Numbered from the stretch's first letter, positions 36,027 to 44,172 are shown. The stretch: DNA of 64,000 nt from an uncultured Mogibacterium sp. (GCF_938041965.1 NZ_CALISE010000019.1:124001-188000), one strand, 5' to 3'. Notes: generated from the sequence alone by a model not told the origin. Translations and numbers: made by a program.

Positions 36027-37091
36027 TTATAAATACCTCGCACACGAATCTATGATTTCAGAAGCATAGTCATATATATCATCTACATTTTTAATGTTAT
36101 ATCGAATTTCCTCTTTATTTTCCCCAGCAACTACTATATATTTTACGGATTTTTGTAAATATACACGACATATCCATTTTCTTGTATTATTGTCAAGCAA
36201 TATACCAAAATATGCACGGGTATCTTTATAAAATATACGATTGCTGTCAACTGTTTTGCGTAGTATTGCTTTTATGATGGCAAACGCTTCAAGTTCTTCA
36301 AGTGTTGTCTCTATCTCTTTACTGTTGATTTCCTCTTTTATTTCTTCAGAAATTGATTTTTCAGACGCTTCATCCTCATCCTTTGTGAGAGCTATTTTTA
36401 TACGACTATTTAAAAGATCATTTACATATTGAGAACCAGCCTTCTTGACTATTGGTGTAAATTTTTCAACGACATTTTGCGTTTTTGCTCCCTGATATAT
36501 ACCCGAATTTAAGATACTTTTTACGAACTCAGGTGAGGGAGATTCCATTTCTGTAATAAACCAATCTTTTATCAATTTGCTATACTTCAATATCTCGGCA
36601 CTGTCTAATATGCGTGATACATCAACTGCATCTTTTGTGAATTTTTGTAGTTCAGGAATGTCTCTATCAAGTAGGTTCTCTAAATCTATTGTAAGAAATG
36701 GGGTAGAATCCATTTTATTTTTTTGGTCTAAGTCACTATAAAATTTGTATATAACTCCATTAGTGAGAATTCCAAATCGTGCATCAGTAGTCCCAAAATA
36801 TCTGTACAGTTGTGAACTATGACGATCAAGGTTGTCCTGTACGCTTTTACACTCAACCAAAATAAGCGGCTTATCATCAATGATGATAGCGTAATCTACT
36901 TTTTCCCCTTTCTTTATCCCTACATCTGCCGTATACTCCGGAACAAATTCAAATGGATTCAAAACATCATACCCCAAGACTTTAAAGAAGGGCATAATCA
37001 AAGATTGCTTTGTTTGCTCCTCGTTTTGAACAACATTTTTATACTTTTGCACGTGATTAATATGTTCCTTTAATAAATCAGCAAACTCCAT
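36027..37091 (-). CDS. Type I restriction HsdR-N-like nuclease domain protein
   Basis: 354 aa, visibly AT-rich compared with flanking phage genes. Residues about 25-125 resemble the HSDR_N / COG4748 domain with a PD-(D/E)XK core: VDYAIIIDDKPLILVECKS, preceded by PEYTADVG. A long charged helical region (EASEKSISEEIKEEINSKE) follows, then a C-terminal domain with FYKDTRAYFGILLDNNTRKW as in related stand-alone proteins. No helicase domain, no methylase and no specificity subunit nearby. RBS AAAGGAG precedes the ATG. A cargo or defence gene between kilA-N and the repressor is a plausible role; nuclease activity is untested. Confidence 0.8.
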   Translation of the reverse strand: MEFADLLKEHINHVQKYKNVVQNEEQTKQSLIMPFFKVLGYDVLNPFEFVPEYTADVGIKKGEKVDYAIIIDDKPLILVECKSVQDNLDRHSSQLYRYFGTTDARFGILTNGVIYKFYSDLDQKNKMDSTPFLTIDLENLLDRDIPELQKFTKDAVDVSRILDSAEILKYSKLIKDWFITEMESPSPEFVKSILNSGIYQGAKTQNVVEKFTPIVKKAGSQYVNDLLNSRIKIALTKDEDEASEKSISEEIKEEINSKEIETTLEELEAFAIIKAILRKTVDSNRIFYKDTRAYFGILLDNNTRKWICRVYLQKSVKYIVVAGENKEEIRYNIKNVDDIYDYASEIIDSCARYL

Positions 37092-37162
37092 AATAGTCTC
37101 CTTTCGATTTAAAGCGGTAATAAAAAATATAGTGGTCCCATATACCCTTTTATAAACATTAA

Positions 37163-37816
37163 TTAAACATACTTATGCAGCACTCCGACGCACCGCCCGA
37201 TTATTCTCACATCCTCATAATCAGTAACCATTGCATGATATTCAGAATTACAAGGATTAAGTATCAATGTGTCACCGTCCTGCGTAACTCTCTTTAGAGA
37301 CGCTTCATTGTAATCCAATCTTTCAATAGCGTATATTTGATCTTGAACAAAATCATAAGATTTTGAAATAAAGACTATATCACCATCATATATATTGGCT
37401 CCAATCATACTGTCCCCGTGTACCTTCAGGCAATAATCCGCTTTAACATCTGTATCCACTATAAATGTGCCTTGGTAATCATCTTCGCATACTACACCAT
37501 CTCCTGCGCATATAGTACCCATGATAGGGAGCTTGTGTGCTGCAGGTAGAATGATATTCGATGGAAGAGGACGGTCTGATTGAACAAATTCTTTGTTGTG
37601 TTCCTCTATAAGATCAGATTTTTCTATATTAAAATAATTAGCCATTAATTCAATTTTATCAATTCTTGGATAAGTATTGGCCTTTATCCAATCCGCAAAG
37701 GTGGTGTATTTTATTCCAAGATCATGGCAAATATCATTTCTGGTTTTGTTATACAAATCCATGTAGTATTGAATATTCTTCGCCATTATTTTTTTGTTAC
37801 CTAATTGTGTGCTCAT
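37163..37816 (-). CDS. CI-like repressor with S24 peptidase domain
   Basis: 217 aa. N-terminal XRE-type HTH (NKTRNDICHDLGIKYTTFADWIK), linker, then LexA/CI autoprotease: cleavage-type site in GTICAGDG (Ala-Gly), catalytic Ser in HGDSMIG and Lys in ASLKRV. Expected to self-cleave when RecA filaments form, giving SOS induction of the prophage. RBS AAAAGGAG. It is divergent from the cro-like gene; its promoter is at 37841-37869. Confidence 0.93.
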   Translation of the reverse strand: MSTQLGNKKIMAKNIQYYMDLYNKTRNDICHDLGIKYTTFADWIKANTYPRIDKIELMANYFNIEKSDLIEEHNKEFVQSDRPLPSNIILPAAHKLPIMGTICAGDGVVCEDDYQGTFIVDTDVKADYCLKVHGDSMIGANIYDGDIVFISKSYDFVQDQIYAIERLDYNEASLKRVTQDGDTLILNPCNSEYHAMVTDYEDVRIIGRCVGVLHKYV

Positions 37817-37840
37817 TATCCATCTCCTTTTGATATGAAA

Positions 37841-37869
37841 ATAATACGCTAATCTCGTAAAGAATACAA
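37841..37869 (-). promoter_or_regulatory. Repressor maintenance promoter
   Basis: On the minus strand TTGTAT, 17-bp spacer, TATTAT, with the start about 20 nt before the repressor gene. Half-sites CGTAA/TTACG flank the region. Confidence 0.7.
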
Positions 37870-37894
37870 TAAATTTTTGAAAAAATTACGAAAA

Positions 37895-37928
37895 AACCGT
37901 TGACAAGACGGTTTAACCGTAATATACT
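37895..37928 (+). promoter_or_regulatory. Early lytic promoter with repressor operator
   Basis: TTGACA (37900-37905), 17-bp spacer, TATACT (37923-37928). The spacer holds the perfect palindrome ACGGTTTAACCGT (37908-37920); a half-site AACCGT lies just upstream (37895-37900). Repressor binding here would block RNA polymerase directly. A second identical operator is at 38171-38183. Confidence 0.85.
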
Positions 37929-37965
37929 CCACTTATCAAATAAAGAAAAAGCGAGGTGAGCAAAA

Positions 37966-38166
37966 TTGAAAAATGATAAACTGACGCTTAAAGCAGTCAG
38001 AGTTTTGAGAGGTTACACACAGGTTGAGGCAGCTAAATTGATTGGAATTAGCCCAGATACTCTATCAAATTATGAATGTGGCAAGAGCTATCCAGATATT
38101 CCGATTCTCAAAAAGATTGAAGAGGTGTATCAGATTAGCTACAACGACATTATTTTTTTAGTTTAA
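37966..38166 (+). CDS. Cro-like XRE family regulator
   Basis: 66 aa, TTG start with GAGGTG 7 nt upstream. Single HTH: LRGYTQVEAAKLIGISPDTLSNYECGKSYP is the XRE signature. It is divergent from the repressor and flanked by two identical operators, so it is probably the Cro-type antagonist controlling the switch. Confidence 0.9.
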   Translation: MKNDKLTLKAVRVLRGYTQVEAAKLIGISPDTLSNYECGKSYPDIPILKKIEEVYQISYNDIIFLV

Positions 38167-38170
38167 AATT

Positions 38171-38183
38171 ACGGTTTAACCGT
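38171..38183. promoter_or_regulatory. Second operator copy
   Basis: ACGGTTTAACCGT, identical to the palindrome in the early promoter, directly after the cro-like stop. On the minus strand it also lies between a TTGTAC and a TAAACT box, so it might control an antisense transcript into the cro-like gene; that promoter is weak. Confidence 0.75.
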
Positions 38184-38243
38184 ACAAGAAAGAGAGAAAC
38201 GTGAACTTAAAGCTATAAAAACGCAACAGAAAGGAGGAATGGA

Positions 38244-38438
38244 ATGAAACAAGGCGCGATGTCAGTAAAGTTAGTAAGAGTGATTAAGGAAGTTAGTGCG
38301 GTCGGAGCGGGAACAAAGGAAGACCCCGTACGAGAAAGGACTCAATACTGGGGTCTTGATGGGACTCTGTTATTCGCTATTGACTCTGCGAATTTAGAAG
38401 AATCTGAGCATCCTCAAAGATTAATTCATCGTCGATAG
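38244..38438 (+). CDS. Small phage protein, unknown
   Basis: 64 aa with AAAGGAGG before the ATG. Contains VGAGTKEDPVRERTQYWGLDGTLLF, a pattern seen in small phage proteins of unknown function. Probably cytoplasmic; no domain is recognised. Confidence 0.65.
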   Translation: MKQGAMSVKLVRVIKEVSAVGAGTKEDPVRERTQYWGLDGTLLFAIDSANLEESEHPQRLIHRR

Positions 38439-38510
38439 AAGCTACAACAGTTTTCAAGTTATTACCTCCTATACAGGGGATTATACAGCAAAACAGAAAG
38501 GAGGTGCAGC

Positions 38511-38825
38511 ATGGAATCTTTAAAAATACTGGGGCAAGTACACACCATAGAGGTTGTAGACGAAATTAGTAAAAGCGATTTGCTTAACGGGATGATTGAT
38601 CACGATAACCAGATTATATACATCCGAAACTCACTTCCAGAGGCAAAAAAGAAAGAAGTGTTATTGCACGAAGTTATACACGGCATATCAGAAGCTCTAG
38701 ACATGGACTTAAAAGAAAAAGCCGTACAGATGCTTGCACGCTCGCTGTACGACTTCCTGACTACCAATCAGATTATTTCTTCTTGGATGGTCTCTGTGAA
38801 AGAGCAGACCCCGCAGCAGTCTTAG
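38511..38825 (+). CDS. Small HExxH metallopeptidase-like protein
   Basis: 104 aa. VLLHEVIHGISEALDMDLKE contains the zinc-binding HEVIH motif and a following helix, as in small ImmA/IrrE-like phage proteins. A related protein lies in the head module at 55308-55628 (LLHEIIHALSEVYCIDLKEE). RBS AAAGGAGGTG. The role could be repressor cleavage or a structural role; both are inference. Its last 53 nt overlap an antisense small gene (38773-38907). Confidence 0.75.
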   Translation: MESLKILGQVHTIEVVDEISKSDLLNGMIDHDNQIIYIRNSLPEAKKKEVLLHEVIHGISEALDMDLKEKAVQMLARSLYDFLTTNQIISSWMVSVKEQTPQQS

Positions 38826-38907
38826 ATGACTTGCTAGTGCGTCCATCTCTTAACACTTTAGATGCAGCTGAAGCTGCACGTTTAGAAGTAACCTTTGACT
38901 TCGACAT
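38773..38907 (-). CDS. 44-aa Ser/Ala/Lys-rich small protein, antisense nested
   Basis: On the minus strand ATG at 38907 is preceded by GGAGGTGAT at ideal spacing and gives 44 codons ending TAA. The product starts MSKSKVTSKRAASAASKVL and ends SALSQRPSKKK, low in complexity and very basic. From memory, small proteins of this pattern (SKVxS..AASAASK..., GSALSQ) recur in prophages, plasmids and bacterial genomes without a known function. The gene overlaps the end of the HExxH gene and lies opposite to the early operon, so it would need its own promoter. Confidence 0.7.
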   Translation of the reverse strand: MSKSKVTSKRAASAASKVLRDGRTSKSSKTAAGSALSQRPSKKK

Positions 38908-38963
38908 TTTATCACCTCCTTTCGAGGTGAGTATATCACAACACTATATCAAGGAGGGAACAC

Positions 38964-39167
38964 ATGGACACTCAAACACTTACAAGAGACATTAAGAACG
39001 AAGTCGGCAATTGGCCGAACGTCTCCCAGATAGCTCGGTATCTCGGCAAGTCGAGGGAATATGTTAACGAGCTTATGAGAGACTGCGATCACCTCACTAG
39101 GGGCGGGGCGAAACAATACCTAGCCGCAGATGTGGCAAAGAGAATTATGCAGAAGAGAGTCTGCTAG
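38964..39167 (+). CDS. Small phage DNA-binding-like protein
   Basis: 67 aa. NVSQIARYLGKSREYVNELMRDCDHL looks like a helix-turn-helix with a wing, as in phage excisionase-like or regulatory proteins. RBS AAGGAGG. Located at the start of the early operon. Function not known. Confidence 0.65.
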   Translation: MDTQTLTRDIKNEVGNWPNVSQIARYLGKSREYVNELMRDCDHLTRGGAKQYLAADVAKRIMQKRVC

Positions 39168-39178
39168 GAGGTACGAGA

Positions 39179-39322
39179 ATGTTTAAGTCGGTTAAAGAAG
39201 TCATGCACCAGGCGTGCAGGGAGAATGGTAACACGCCTATACAGGAGCTAATCGGATGTATCAGCTTTGCGGCACTTATCCCGACACTGTGGCTGCTCCT
39301 GTACATGCTAGGAGCGAAGTAA
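39179..39322 (+). CDS. Small membrane protein
   Basis: 47 aa with TAGGAGG before the ATG. A C-terminal hydrophobic stretch (ISFAALIPTLWLLLYMLGA) is a likely single membrane helix. It sits between the HTH gene and the PAPS-reductase-like gene with almost no gaps. Unknown function. Confidence 0.6.
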   Translation: MFKSVKEVMHQACRENGNTPIQELIGCISFAALIPTLWLLLYMLGAK

Positions 39323-39326
39323 ATCA

Positions 39327-40142
39327 ATGAGTATTAATCAACTCAACATCTATGGGTCTGATAAAGTACAAGTTGCCATTGATAGGCTGCGAGCTTTCGA
39401 ACCAAAAGAAGGCTACTATCTTTGTTTTAGCGGAGGCAAGGACAGCAGCGTAATCAAGGCGCTGGCTGATATGGCAGGAGTTGCCTATGACGCACATTAT
39501 AACTGCACAGGCATAGACCCAACAGAGGCGGTGAGATTTATAAAAGAGAAGCATCCCGATGTTGAATTCGAGTATCCGTATGACGATAGGGGAAAGCGAA
39601 TCACCATGTGGAATCTAATTCCCAGGAAGAAGATGCCGCCAACAAGGCTTGCGAGATATTGCTGCCAAGAACTGAAGGAAGTTGGCGGCGTGGGGAGATT
39701 TGTAATCACAGGAGTCAGATGGGCAGAAAGCGCCAAAAGAAAAAACAAGCGCAATCTTGCCGAAGAACATATGAAATCTGGGAAAAGACGAATGTCGACA
39801 GATAACATCGCAGATGCACCAATGTTCAAGTTCTGCTACGAATACCATAAAAAAATCCTGAACCCTATTATCGATTGGACAGATGAAGAGGTATGGGAAT
39901 TTATAAGAGAATACAACGTTCCGTACTGCGAACTATACGATAAGGGGTTCAAGCGAATTGGCTGCATAGGTTGTCCCATGTCAACTAAAGCAAAACAAGA
40001 GCTTGACGCATATCCGAAAATAAAAAAGCTTTATCTAAAAGCTTTTGAAGAAATGATAAAAGCAAGGCGAAAATCGGGACTAAAAACTGATTGGGAGACA
40101 GCAGAAGAAGTAATGAAGTGGTGGCTAAAGGGCAAGAGGTAA
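39327..40142 (+). CDS. PAPS reductase / PP-loop family protein
   Basis: 271 aa. CFSGGKDSSV is the PP-loop of adenine nucleotide alpha hydrolases, and paired cysteines (RYCCQEL; IGCIGCPMS) resemble PAPS reductases and DndC-like proteins. In the family it handles APS/PAPS or activates sulfur transfer. It is the largest gene in the first part of the early region. No dnd partners are present, so DNA phosphorothioation cannot be claimed. Confidence 0.82.
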   Translation: MSINQLNIYGSDKVQVAIDRLRAFEPKEGYYLCFSGGKDSSVIKALADMAGVAYDAHYNCTGIDPTEAVRFIKEKHPDVEFEYPYDDRGKRITMWNLIPRKKMPPTRLARYCCQELKEVGGVGRFVITGVRWAESAKRKNKRNLAEEHMKSGKRRMSTDNIADAPMFKFCYEYHKKILNPIIDWTDEEVWEFIREYNVPYCELYDKGFKRIGCIGCPMSTKAKQELDAYPKIKKLYLKAFEEMIKARRKSGLKTDWETAEEVMKWWLKGKR

Positions 40143-40151
40143 GGAGGAGCA

Positions 40152-40313
40152 ATGTCGAGAGTAAATCGGTTAAGAGAGTTATTGAGAGAGTTGTCAGAAC
40201 TAGATCAGCTCTGGGCACAAGGTCACAGAGCCGACGCTTTCCAGGATTATCGAAAGTTTTTGTTGGATGAAATAGCAAAGCTCAAGGATGGGGGAGAGGT
40301 AACAAATGAATAA
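40152..40313 (+). CDS. Small phage protein, unknown
   Basis: 53 aa, AAGGAGG before the ATG, mostly helical and charged (LRELLRELSELDQLWAQG). Its stop overlaps the next ATG by 8 nt. No domain recognised. Confidence 0.6.
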   Translation: MSRVNRLRELLRELSELDQLWAQGHRADAFQDYRKFLLDEIAKLKDGGEVTNE

Positions 40314-40581
40314 ATCAGAGGTTGAACGCAGAACAAAAGAGATTGTAAGCGAGCTATCAATTATCGACAGCTTCCTGGAGGAAGGCAATATATGCCAGCC
40401 AAAATGGTGGCTAAACATGGAATATTCCATGTATGGGGTTGTAGGCTTTATCAAAAAAAGCCGAACGTTAAAAGTACCCAACGGACTACATATGATGTTT
40501 GATGAGACAATCACTAACTACCGAGCTGAACTTATACAGGAGTTGGTAGAGCTCAACAAGGGGGCAACTAATGATAATTAA
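40306..40581 (+). CDS. Small phage protein, unknown
   Basis: 91 aa; overlaps the previous gene. Contains EEGNICQPKWWLNMEYSMY and a helical C-terminus. Typical compact early operon gene; no family recognised. Confidence 0.65.
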   Translation: MNKSEVERRTKEIVSELSIIDSFLEEGNICQPKWWLNMEYSMYGVVGFIKKSRTLKVPNGLHMMFDETITNYRAELIQELVELNKGATNDN

Positions 40582-40684
40582 GGCATTCATAGTTTGCATG
40601 GTGCTAGTCGGCATCACGCTAGTAATCACAGAAGTGCACCGATATCAGGTGTACAAGGAAGATATAGAGAGGGAGGACGAATAA
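40571..40684 (+). CDS. Small single-pass membrane protein
   Basis: 37 aa beginning MIIKAFIVCMVLVGITLVIT, one membrane helix, then a short charged tail. Overlaps both neighbours (11 nt before, TAATG after). Unknown function. Confidence 0.55.
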   Translation: MIIKAFIVCMVLVGITLVITEVHRYQVYKEDIEREDE

Positions 40685-40863
40685 TGATATCTGATGAAAA
40701 ACTACGCCACTATGCGGTTAATTTTCTTAAAGATGAAATAGCGGCAATTGATAAAACTCTTAAGAACGTAAGAACTGAAGGTGAAAAAGATCTCTTGCAG
40801 AATCTACAACGAGATTTACGTCACGACTTAGAGGAAATAGAGAGGGAGGCGAACAATGAATAA
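40684..40863 (+). CDS. Small coiled-coil phage protein
   Basis: 59 aa from ATG 40684, which overlaps the previous stop. Highly charged helical pattern (KTLKNVRTEGEKDLLQNL). The frame is open upstream to 40594, but no RBS supports that. Unknown function. Confidence 0.6.
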   Translation: MISDEKLRHYAVNFLKDEIAAIDKTLKNVRTEGEKDLLQNLQRDLRHDLEEIEREANNE

Positions 40864-41068
40864 CCTAGGACTCGAACCTAAACATGAAAAGCGTGGAAGA
40901 CTATATCACTTCTTCAAGGACATTCTAGGCGAAGACAAAACTCGTCCTAGAACTGAGTGCAATTGGATTGACCCAAGGCTTGACAAAGAGCCAACAGATG
41001 AAGAGATGAAGGCAATTGTCGACAGGTACGTAGATGATCCAGACGACGTGCTGCCACTGGTAGAGTAG
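40856..41068 (+). CDS. Small phage protein, unknown
   Basis: 70 aa; overlaps the previous gene by 8 nt, with GGGAGG upstream. Acidic C-terminus (DRYVDDPDDVLPLVE). No family recognised. Confidence 0.6.
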   Translation: MNNLGLEPKHEKRGRLYHFFKDILGEDKTRPRTECNWIDPRLDKEPTDEEMKAIVDRYVDDPDDVLPLVE

Positions 41069-41077
41069 GTGGCGGTT

Positions 41078-41236
41078 ATGAAGGTGACTATTGTAAGAGA
41101 CTGCTCTGATAAAGAGGATTTTGAAAAACTTCACAGAGCACTGAAAGGATTAAAGGCAAATGAAATTAATTTTAGAACTATCAGCAGAAGAAGCAGTGAA
41201 AGCTATAGAAAATCGAACATTAGTAGCACTCGCTAA
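41078..41236 (+). CDS. Small phage protein, unknown
   Basis: 52 aa starting MKVTIVRDCSDKEDFEKL, with AGGTGG upstream. Overlaps a second small frame (41160-41288) by 77 nt; one or both may be expressed. Confidence 0.45.
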   Translation: MKVTIVRDCSDKEDFEKLHRALKGLKANEINFRTISRRSSESYRKSNISSTR

Positions 41237-41288
41237 TTCACTTAAATCAAGGCAGGAGGAATCTAGCAATGAGCAAGATAAAAATTAA
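41160..41288 (+). CDS. Small phage protein, overlapping frame
   Basis: 42 aa, MKLILELSAEEAVKAIENRT..., with AAAGGA about 10 nt before the ATG. It overlaps the previous ORF (77 nt) and the next ATPase gene (20 nt). The amphipathic helical composition looks real, but the evidence is limited. Confidence 0.45.
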   Translation: MKLILELSAEEAVKAIENRTLVALANSLKSRQEESSNEQDKN

Positions 41289-42576
41289 TAAGCTTGAAAT
41301 TGAAAATGTAAAGAGGGTTAAGGCTGTAAAATTTGAGCCTACAGCAAATGGTATTACCGTCATTGGTGGTGATAACGGACAGGGAAAAACAAGTGTACTA
41401 GATAGTATTGCCTGGGCACTTGGAGGTAATAAATTTAGACCTTCACAGCCCGTTCGAGAAGGATCTGTTATACCTCCTAATCTACACATCGTTATGAGTA
41501 ATGGACTTGTTGTTGAAAGAAAAGGTAAGAATTCAGATTTGAAAGTTATTGATCCGGATGGTAACAAGGCAGGACAACAGTTACTAGACTCATTCGTTGA
41601 GGAACTGGCATTAAATCTTCCTAAGTTTATGCAGCAGGCTAATAAAGAAAAGGCCAATACACTACTGCAGATTATAGGTGTAGGAGAACAGTTAGTTGCT
41701 CTAGAAAAAGAAGAACAGGATGCATATAACCGTAGACACGCTATCGGTCAGATTGCTGACCAGAAAGAAAAGTTTGCAAAGGAACAAGAGTATTATCTTG
41801 ATGCACCAAAAGAACTTGTATCTGCATCGGATCTAATAAAGCAGCAGCAGGAAATACTGGCCAGAAATGGTGAGAATCAAAAGAAAAGGGAGAACCTAGC
41901 ATCAATACAAAAATTGCATGAGGAAGCGGTAGATAGGGTTGAGATGCTAAAAAGGGAACTTTCAAATGCTGAAAATGAACTTGCGAAAGTAATAGGAGAT
42001 TTAGCAACTGCTAACAAATCCGCTAAAAACCTAATTGATGAATCAACTGAGGAGCTCGAAAAGAGCATAACAGAAGTTGACGAAATCAATAGGAAAGTAA
42101 GAGCTAACCTCGATAAGGATAAGGCTGAGGAAGATGCTAGAGATTACAGAGAAGAATATGACGCACTAACTACAGAAATAAATGAAATCAGGAAGAGGAA
42201 AACAGCTCTGCTAGATAATGCGGATTTACCGTTAGAAGGATTATCCGTTGAAGATGGAGATCTTATTTATAACGGATTCAAATGGGATAACATGAGTGGT
42301 TCAGAACAACTAAAAGTAGCAACTGCCATTGTCCGCAAACTAAATCCAAATTGTGGATTCGTCTTAATAGATAAGCTGGAGCAGATGGATGTAACAACTC
42401 TAAATGCATTTGGAGAATGGTTAGAATCAGAAGGACTACAAGCTATTGCTACGAGAGTAAGCACAGGAGACGAGTGCTCAATCATCATCGAAGATGGGTA
42501 TATAAAAGCTCAAGAACCAACTGTTGAAAATGCTCCAGGTGTTGCTGAATATCCACAGACAAAATGGGAATTTTAG
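41269..42576 (+). CDS. SbcC/RecF-like AAA ATPase
   Basis: 435 aa. Walker A IGGDNGQGKTSVLDSIAWALGG near residues 32-50, a central coiled coil (about 140-300), a late GSEQLKVATAIV signature-like stretch, and Walker B GFVLIDKLEQMD. It has the split-ABC layout of SMC, SbcC and RecF proteins but is short, as in phage versions. Likely part of the recombination/repair module with the Sak4-like ATPase next to it. RBS AGGAGG. Confidence 0.82.
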   Translation: MSKIKINKLEIENVKRVKAVKFEPTANGITVIGGDNGQGKTSVLDSIAWALGGNKFRPSQPVREGSVIPPNLHIVMSNGLVVERKGKNSDLKVIDPDGNKAGQQLLDSFVEELALNLPKFMQQANKEKANTLLQIIGVGEQLVALEKEEQDAYNRRHAIGQIADQKEKFAKEQEYYLDAPKELVSASDLIKQQQEILARNGENQKKRENLASIQKLHEEAVDRVEMLKRELSNAENELAKVIGDLATANKSAKNLIDESTEELEKSITEVDEINRKVRANLDKDKAEEDARDYREEYDALTTEINEIRKRKTALLDNADLPLEGLSVEDGDLIYNGFKWDNMSGSEQLKVATAIVRKLNPNCGFVLIDKLEQMDVTTLNAFGEWLESEGLQAIATRVSTGDECSIIIEDGYIKAQEPTVENAPGVAEYPQTKWEF

Positions 42577-42585
42577 GAGGTACTA

Positions 42586-43659
42586 ATGAATATAACAAGA
42601 GGAAAAATCGCAAAAGCTCAAAGGGTCGTTATATATGGTGTTGAGGGTATTGGTAAATCAACACTAGCATCTAAATTTCCTAATCCACTATTTATAGATA
42701 TCGAAGGATCTACAGGAAACATGGATGTTGCTAGGCTAGATAAACCAACAAGCTTCTCTATGCTCGTTAACGAAGTTAATTTCGTAAAAGCTAATAAAGA
42801 GGTTTGTGACACGTTAATTATTGATACGGCTGACTGGATGGAAAAGTTAATCATCGAGCAGATATGTCAAGCTCATAATAAGACAGACATTACTCAGTTT
42901 GGCTATGGGGATGGATTTGTAAAGCTTGAGACTGAAATAGGAAGATTTTTAAATCTACTTTCTGATCTTGTTGAGATGGGAATCAACGTTGTACTAACGG
43001 CACATGCTATTATCCGCAAATTTGAACAACCTGATGAAATGGGAGCTTATGACCGATACGAACTAAAGCTAGGAAACAAGACCACTGCTAAAACTGCAGC
43101 TCTTGTGAAAGAGTGGGCGGATATAGTTTTATTCTGCAATTACAAGACACATGTATTCGCTACTGACGACAAAGGCAAAAAACATAAGGCACAGGGTGGA
43201 GAACGAGTAATGTATGCAGAGCATCATCCATCATGGGATGCTAAAAATCGTCATGGGCTGCCATTCGAAATGCCTATGGATTACAAGAATATTGCTCATA
43301 TATTTAATAAAGCAACGCAGTCAGCAACACCAGAAAGCGCTGCTCCTACATGGACACCAGGAGGTGGGGCTGTTGATGACTCAATGCCACAATCAGCAGA
43401 AGTAGCTGGTGAGCAAAAGGCAGAATCAGAACCACAAAAGACGGATGATAACAATAATAAGGTTTATGAGATGCCACCAAGCATCCCTAAAAGTGTCCAG
43501 GACCTGATGAAGTCGGACAATGTATCAGTTGAACAACTTAGCGAGTTCTGGTCAAAAGCGGGGCATTTTCCAAAAGATATGCCTATCCAGAATATACCGA
43601 CTGAATACTGGAATATGCTCAGTGCACACTGGAATAAAGTTATTGAAACTGTTAATTAA
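42586..43659 (+). CDS. Sak4-like ATPase (phage recombinase)
   Basis: 357 aa. RVVIYGVEGIGKSTLASKFP is Walker A of RecA-like Sak4 ATPases, TLIIDTADWMEKL Walker B, followed by NVVLTAHAIIRKFE. The C-terminal third is low-complexity and may bind a partner. It follows the SbcC-like gene by 9 nt and precedes the DUF669 gene, the typical phage single-strand annealing arrangement. RBS AGGAGG. Confidence 0.85.
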   Translation: MNITRGKIAKAQRVVIYGVEGIGKSTLASKFPNPLFIDIEGSTGNMDVARLDKPTSFSMLVNEVNFVKANKEVCDTLIIDTADWMEKLIIEQICQAHNKTDITQFGYGDGFVKLETEIGRFLNLLSDLVEMGINVVLTAHAIIRKFEQPDEMGAYDRYELKLGNKTTAKTAALVKEWADIVLFCNYKTHVFATDDKGKKHKAQGGERVMYAEHHPSWDAKNRHGLPFEMPMDYKNIAHIFNKATQSATPESAAPTWTPGGGAVDDSMPQSAEVAGEQKAESEPQKTDDNNNKVYEMPPSIPKSVQDLMKSDNVSVEQLSEFWSKAGHFPKDMPIQNIPTEYWNMLSAHWNKVIETVN

Positions 43660-43674
43660 AAGGAGAAAAAAGAA

Positions 43675-44166
43675 ATGGAAAACAATTACGCAAGAGAGTT
43701 TGATTGGAATGACGAGATTGCCCAGGATAGTGAATTTTTACTACTGCCTGAAGGAGATTATTACTTCACTGTAGAGAGTTTTGAAAGGGCAAGACATACA
43801 CCTTCAGCTGGTGGTAAGTTGCCACCTTGCAACAAGGCAATAATCAATATCGTGATTAGTACAGCAGATGGTGATGTTAGGCTAAAGCACAATTTATTCT
43901 TACATAGCTCAACAGAAGGATTACTTTCAGCATTCTTTGGAGCTATTGGTTTAAAGCAAAAGGGACAGCCTTTGAAAATGGATTGGAACGCAATCATAGG
44001 TAAGCAGGGTGTGTGCAAGGTAGGTCAGCGTGAGTATAACGGTAATAAGTTTAATGATGTTAAGCGCATGGTTTATAAAGAAGATGTTGATAACACTAAA
44101 GTTCTTAATACATCGAAAAATGCAGGTTTTCAGGAAGTCATGGATCCAGAAGCTTTCGCTTGGTAA
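43675..44166 (+). CDS. DUF669 protein (phage ssDNA-binding candidate)
   Basis: 163 aa. LPEGDYYFTVESFERARH and later GKQGVCKVGQREYNGNKFNDV match DUF669 proteins, which accompany Sak4-like ATPases and are proposed single-strand DNA-binding proteins. RBS AAAGGAG. The end precedes the helicase by 6 nt. Confidence 0.85.
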   Translation: MENNYAREFDWNDEIAQDSEFLLLPEGDYYFTVESFERARHTPSAGGKLPPCNKAIINIVISTADGDVRLKHNLFLHSSTEGLLSAFFGAIGLKQKGQPLKMDWNAIIGKQGVCKVGQREYNGNKFNDVKRMVYKEDVDNTKVLNTSKNAGFQEVMDPEAFAW

Positions 44167-44172
44167 AAGACA

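Noticed and set aside
38783..38995. 70-aa plus-strand ORF across the HExxH gene end
   Set aside because: No RBS at its start; it is the shadow of the antisense 44-aa gene and of the neighbouring early genes.
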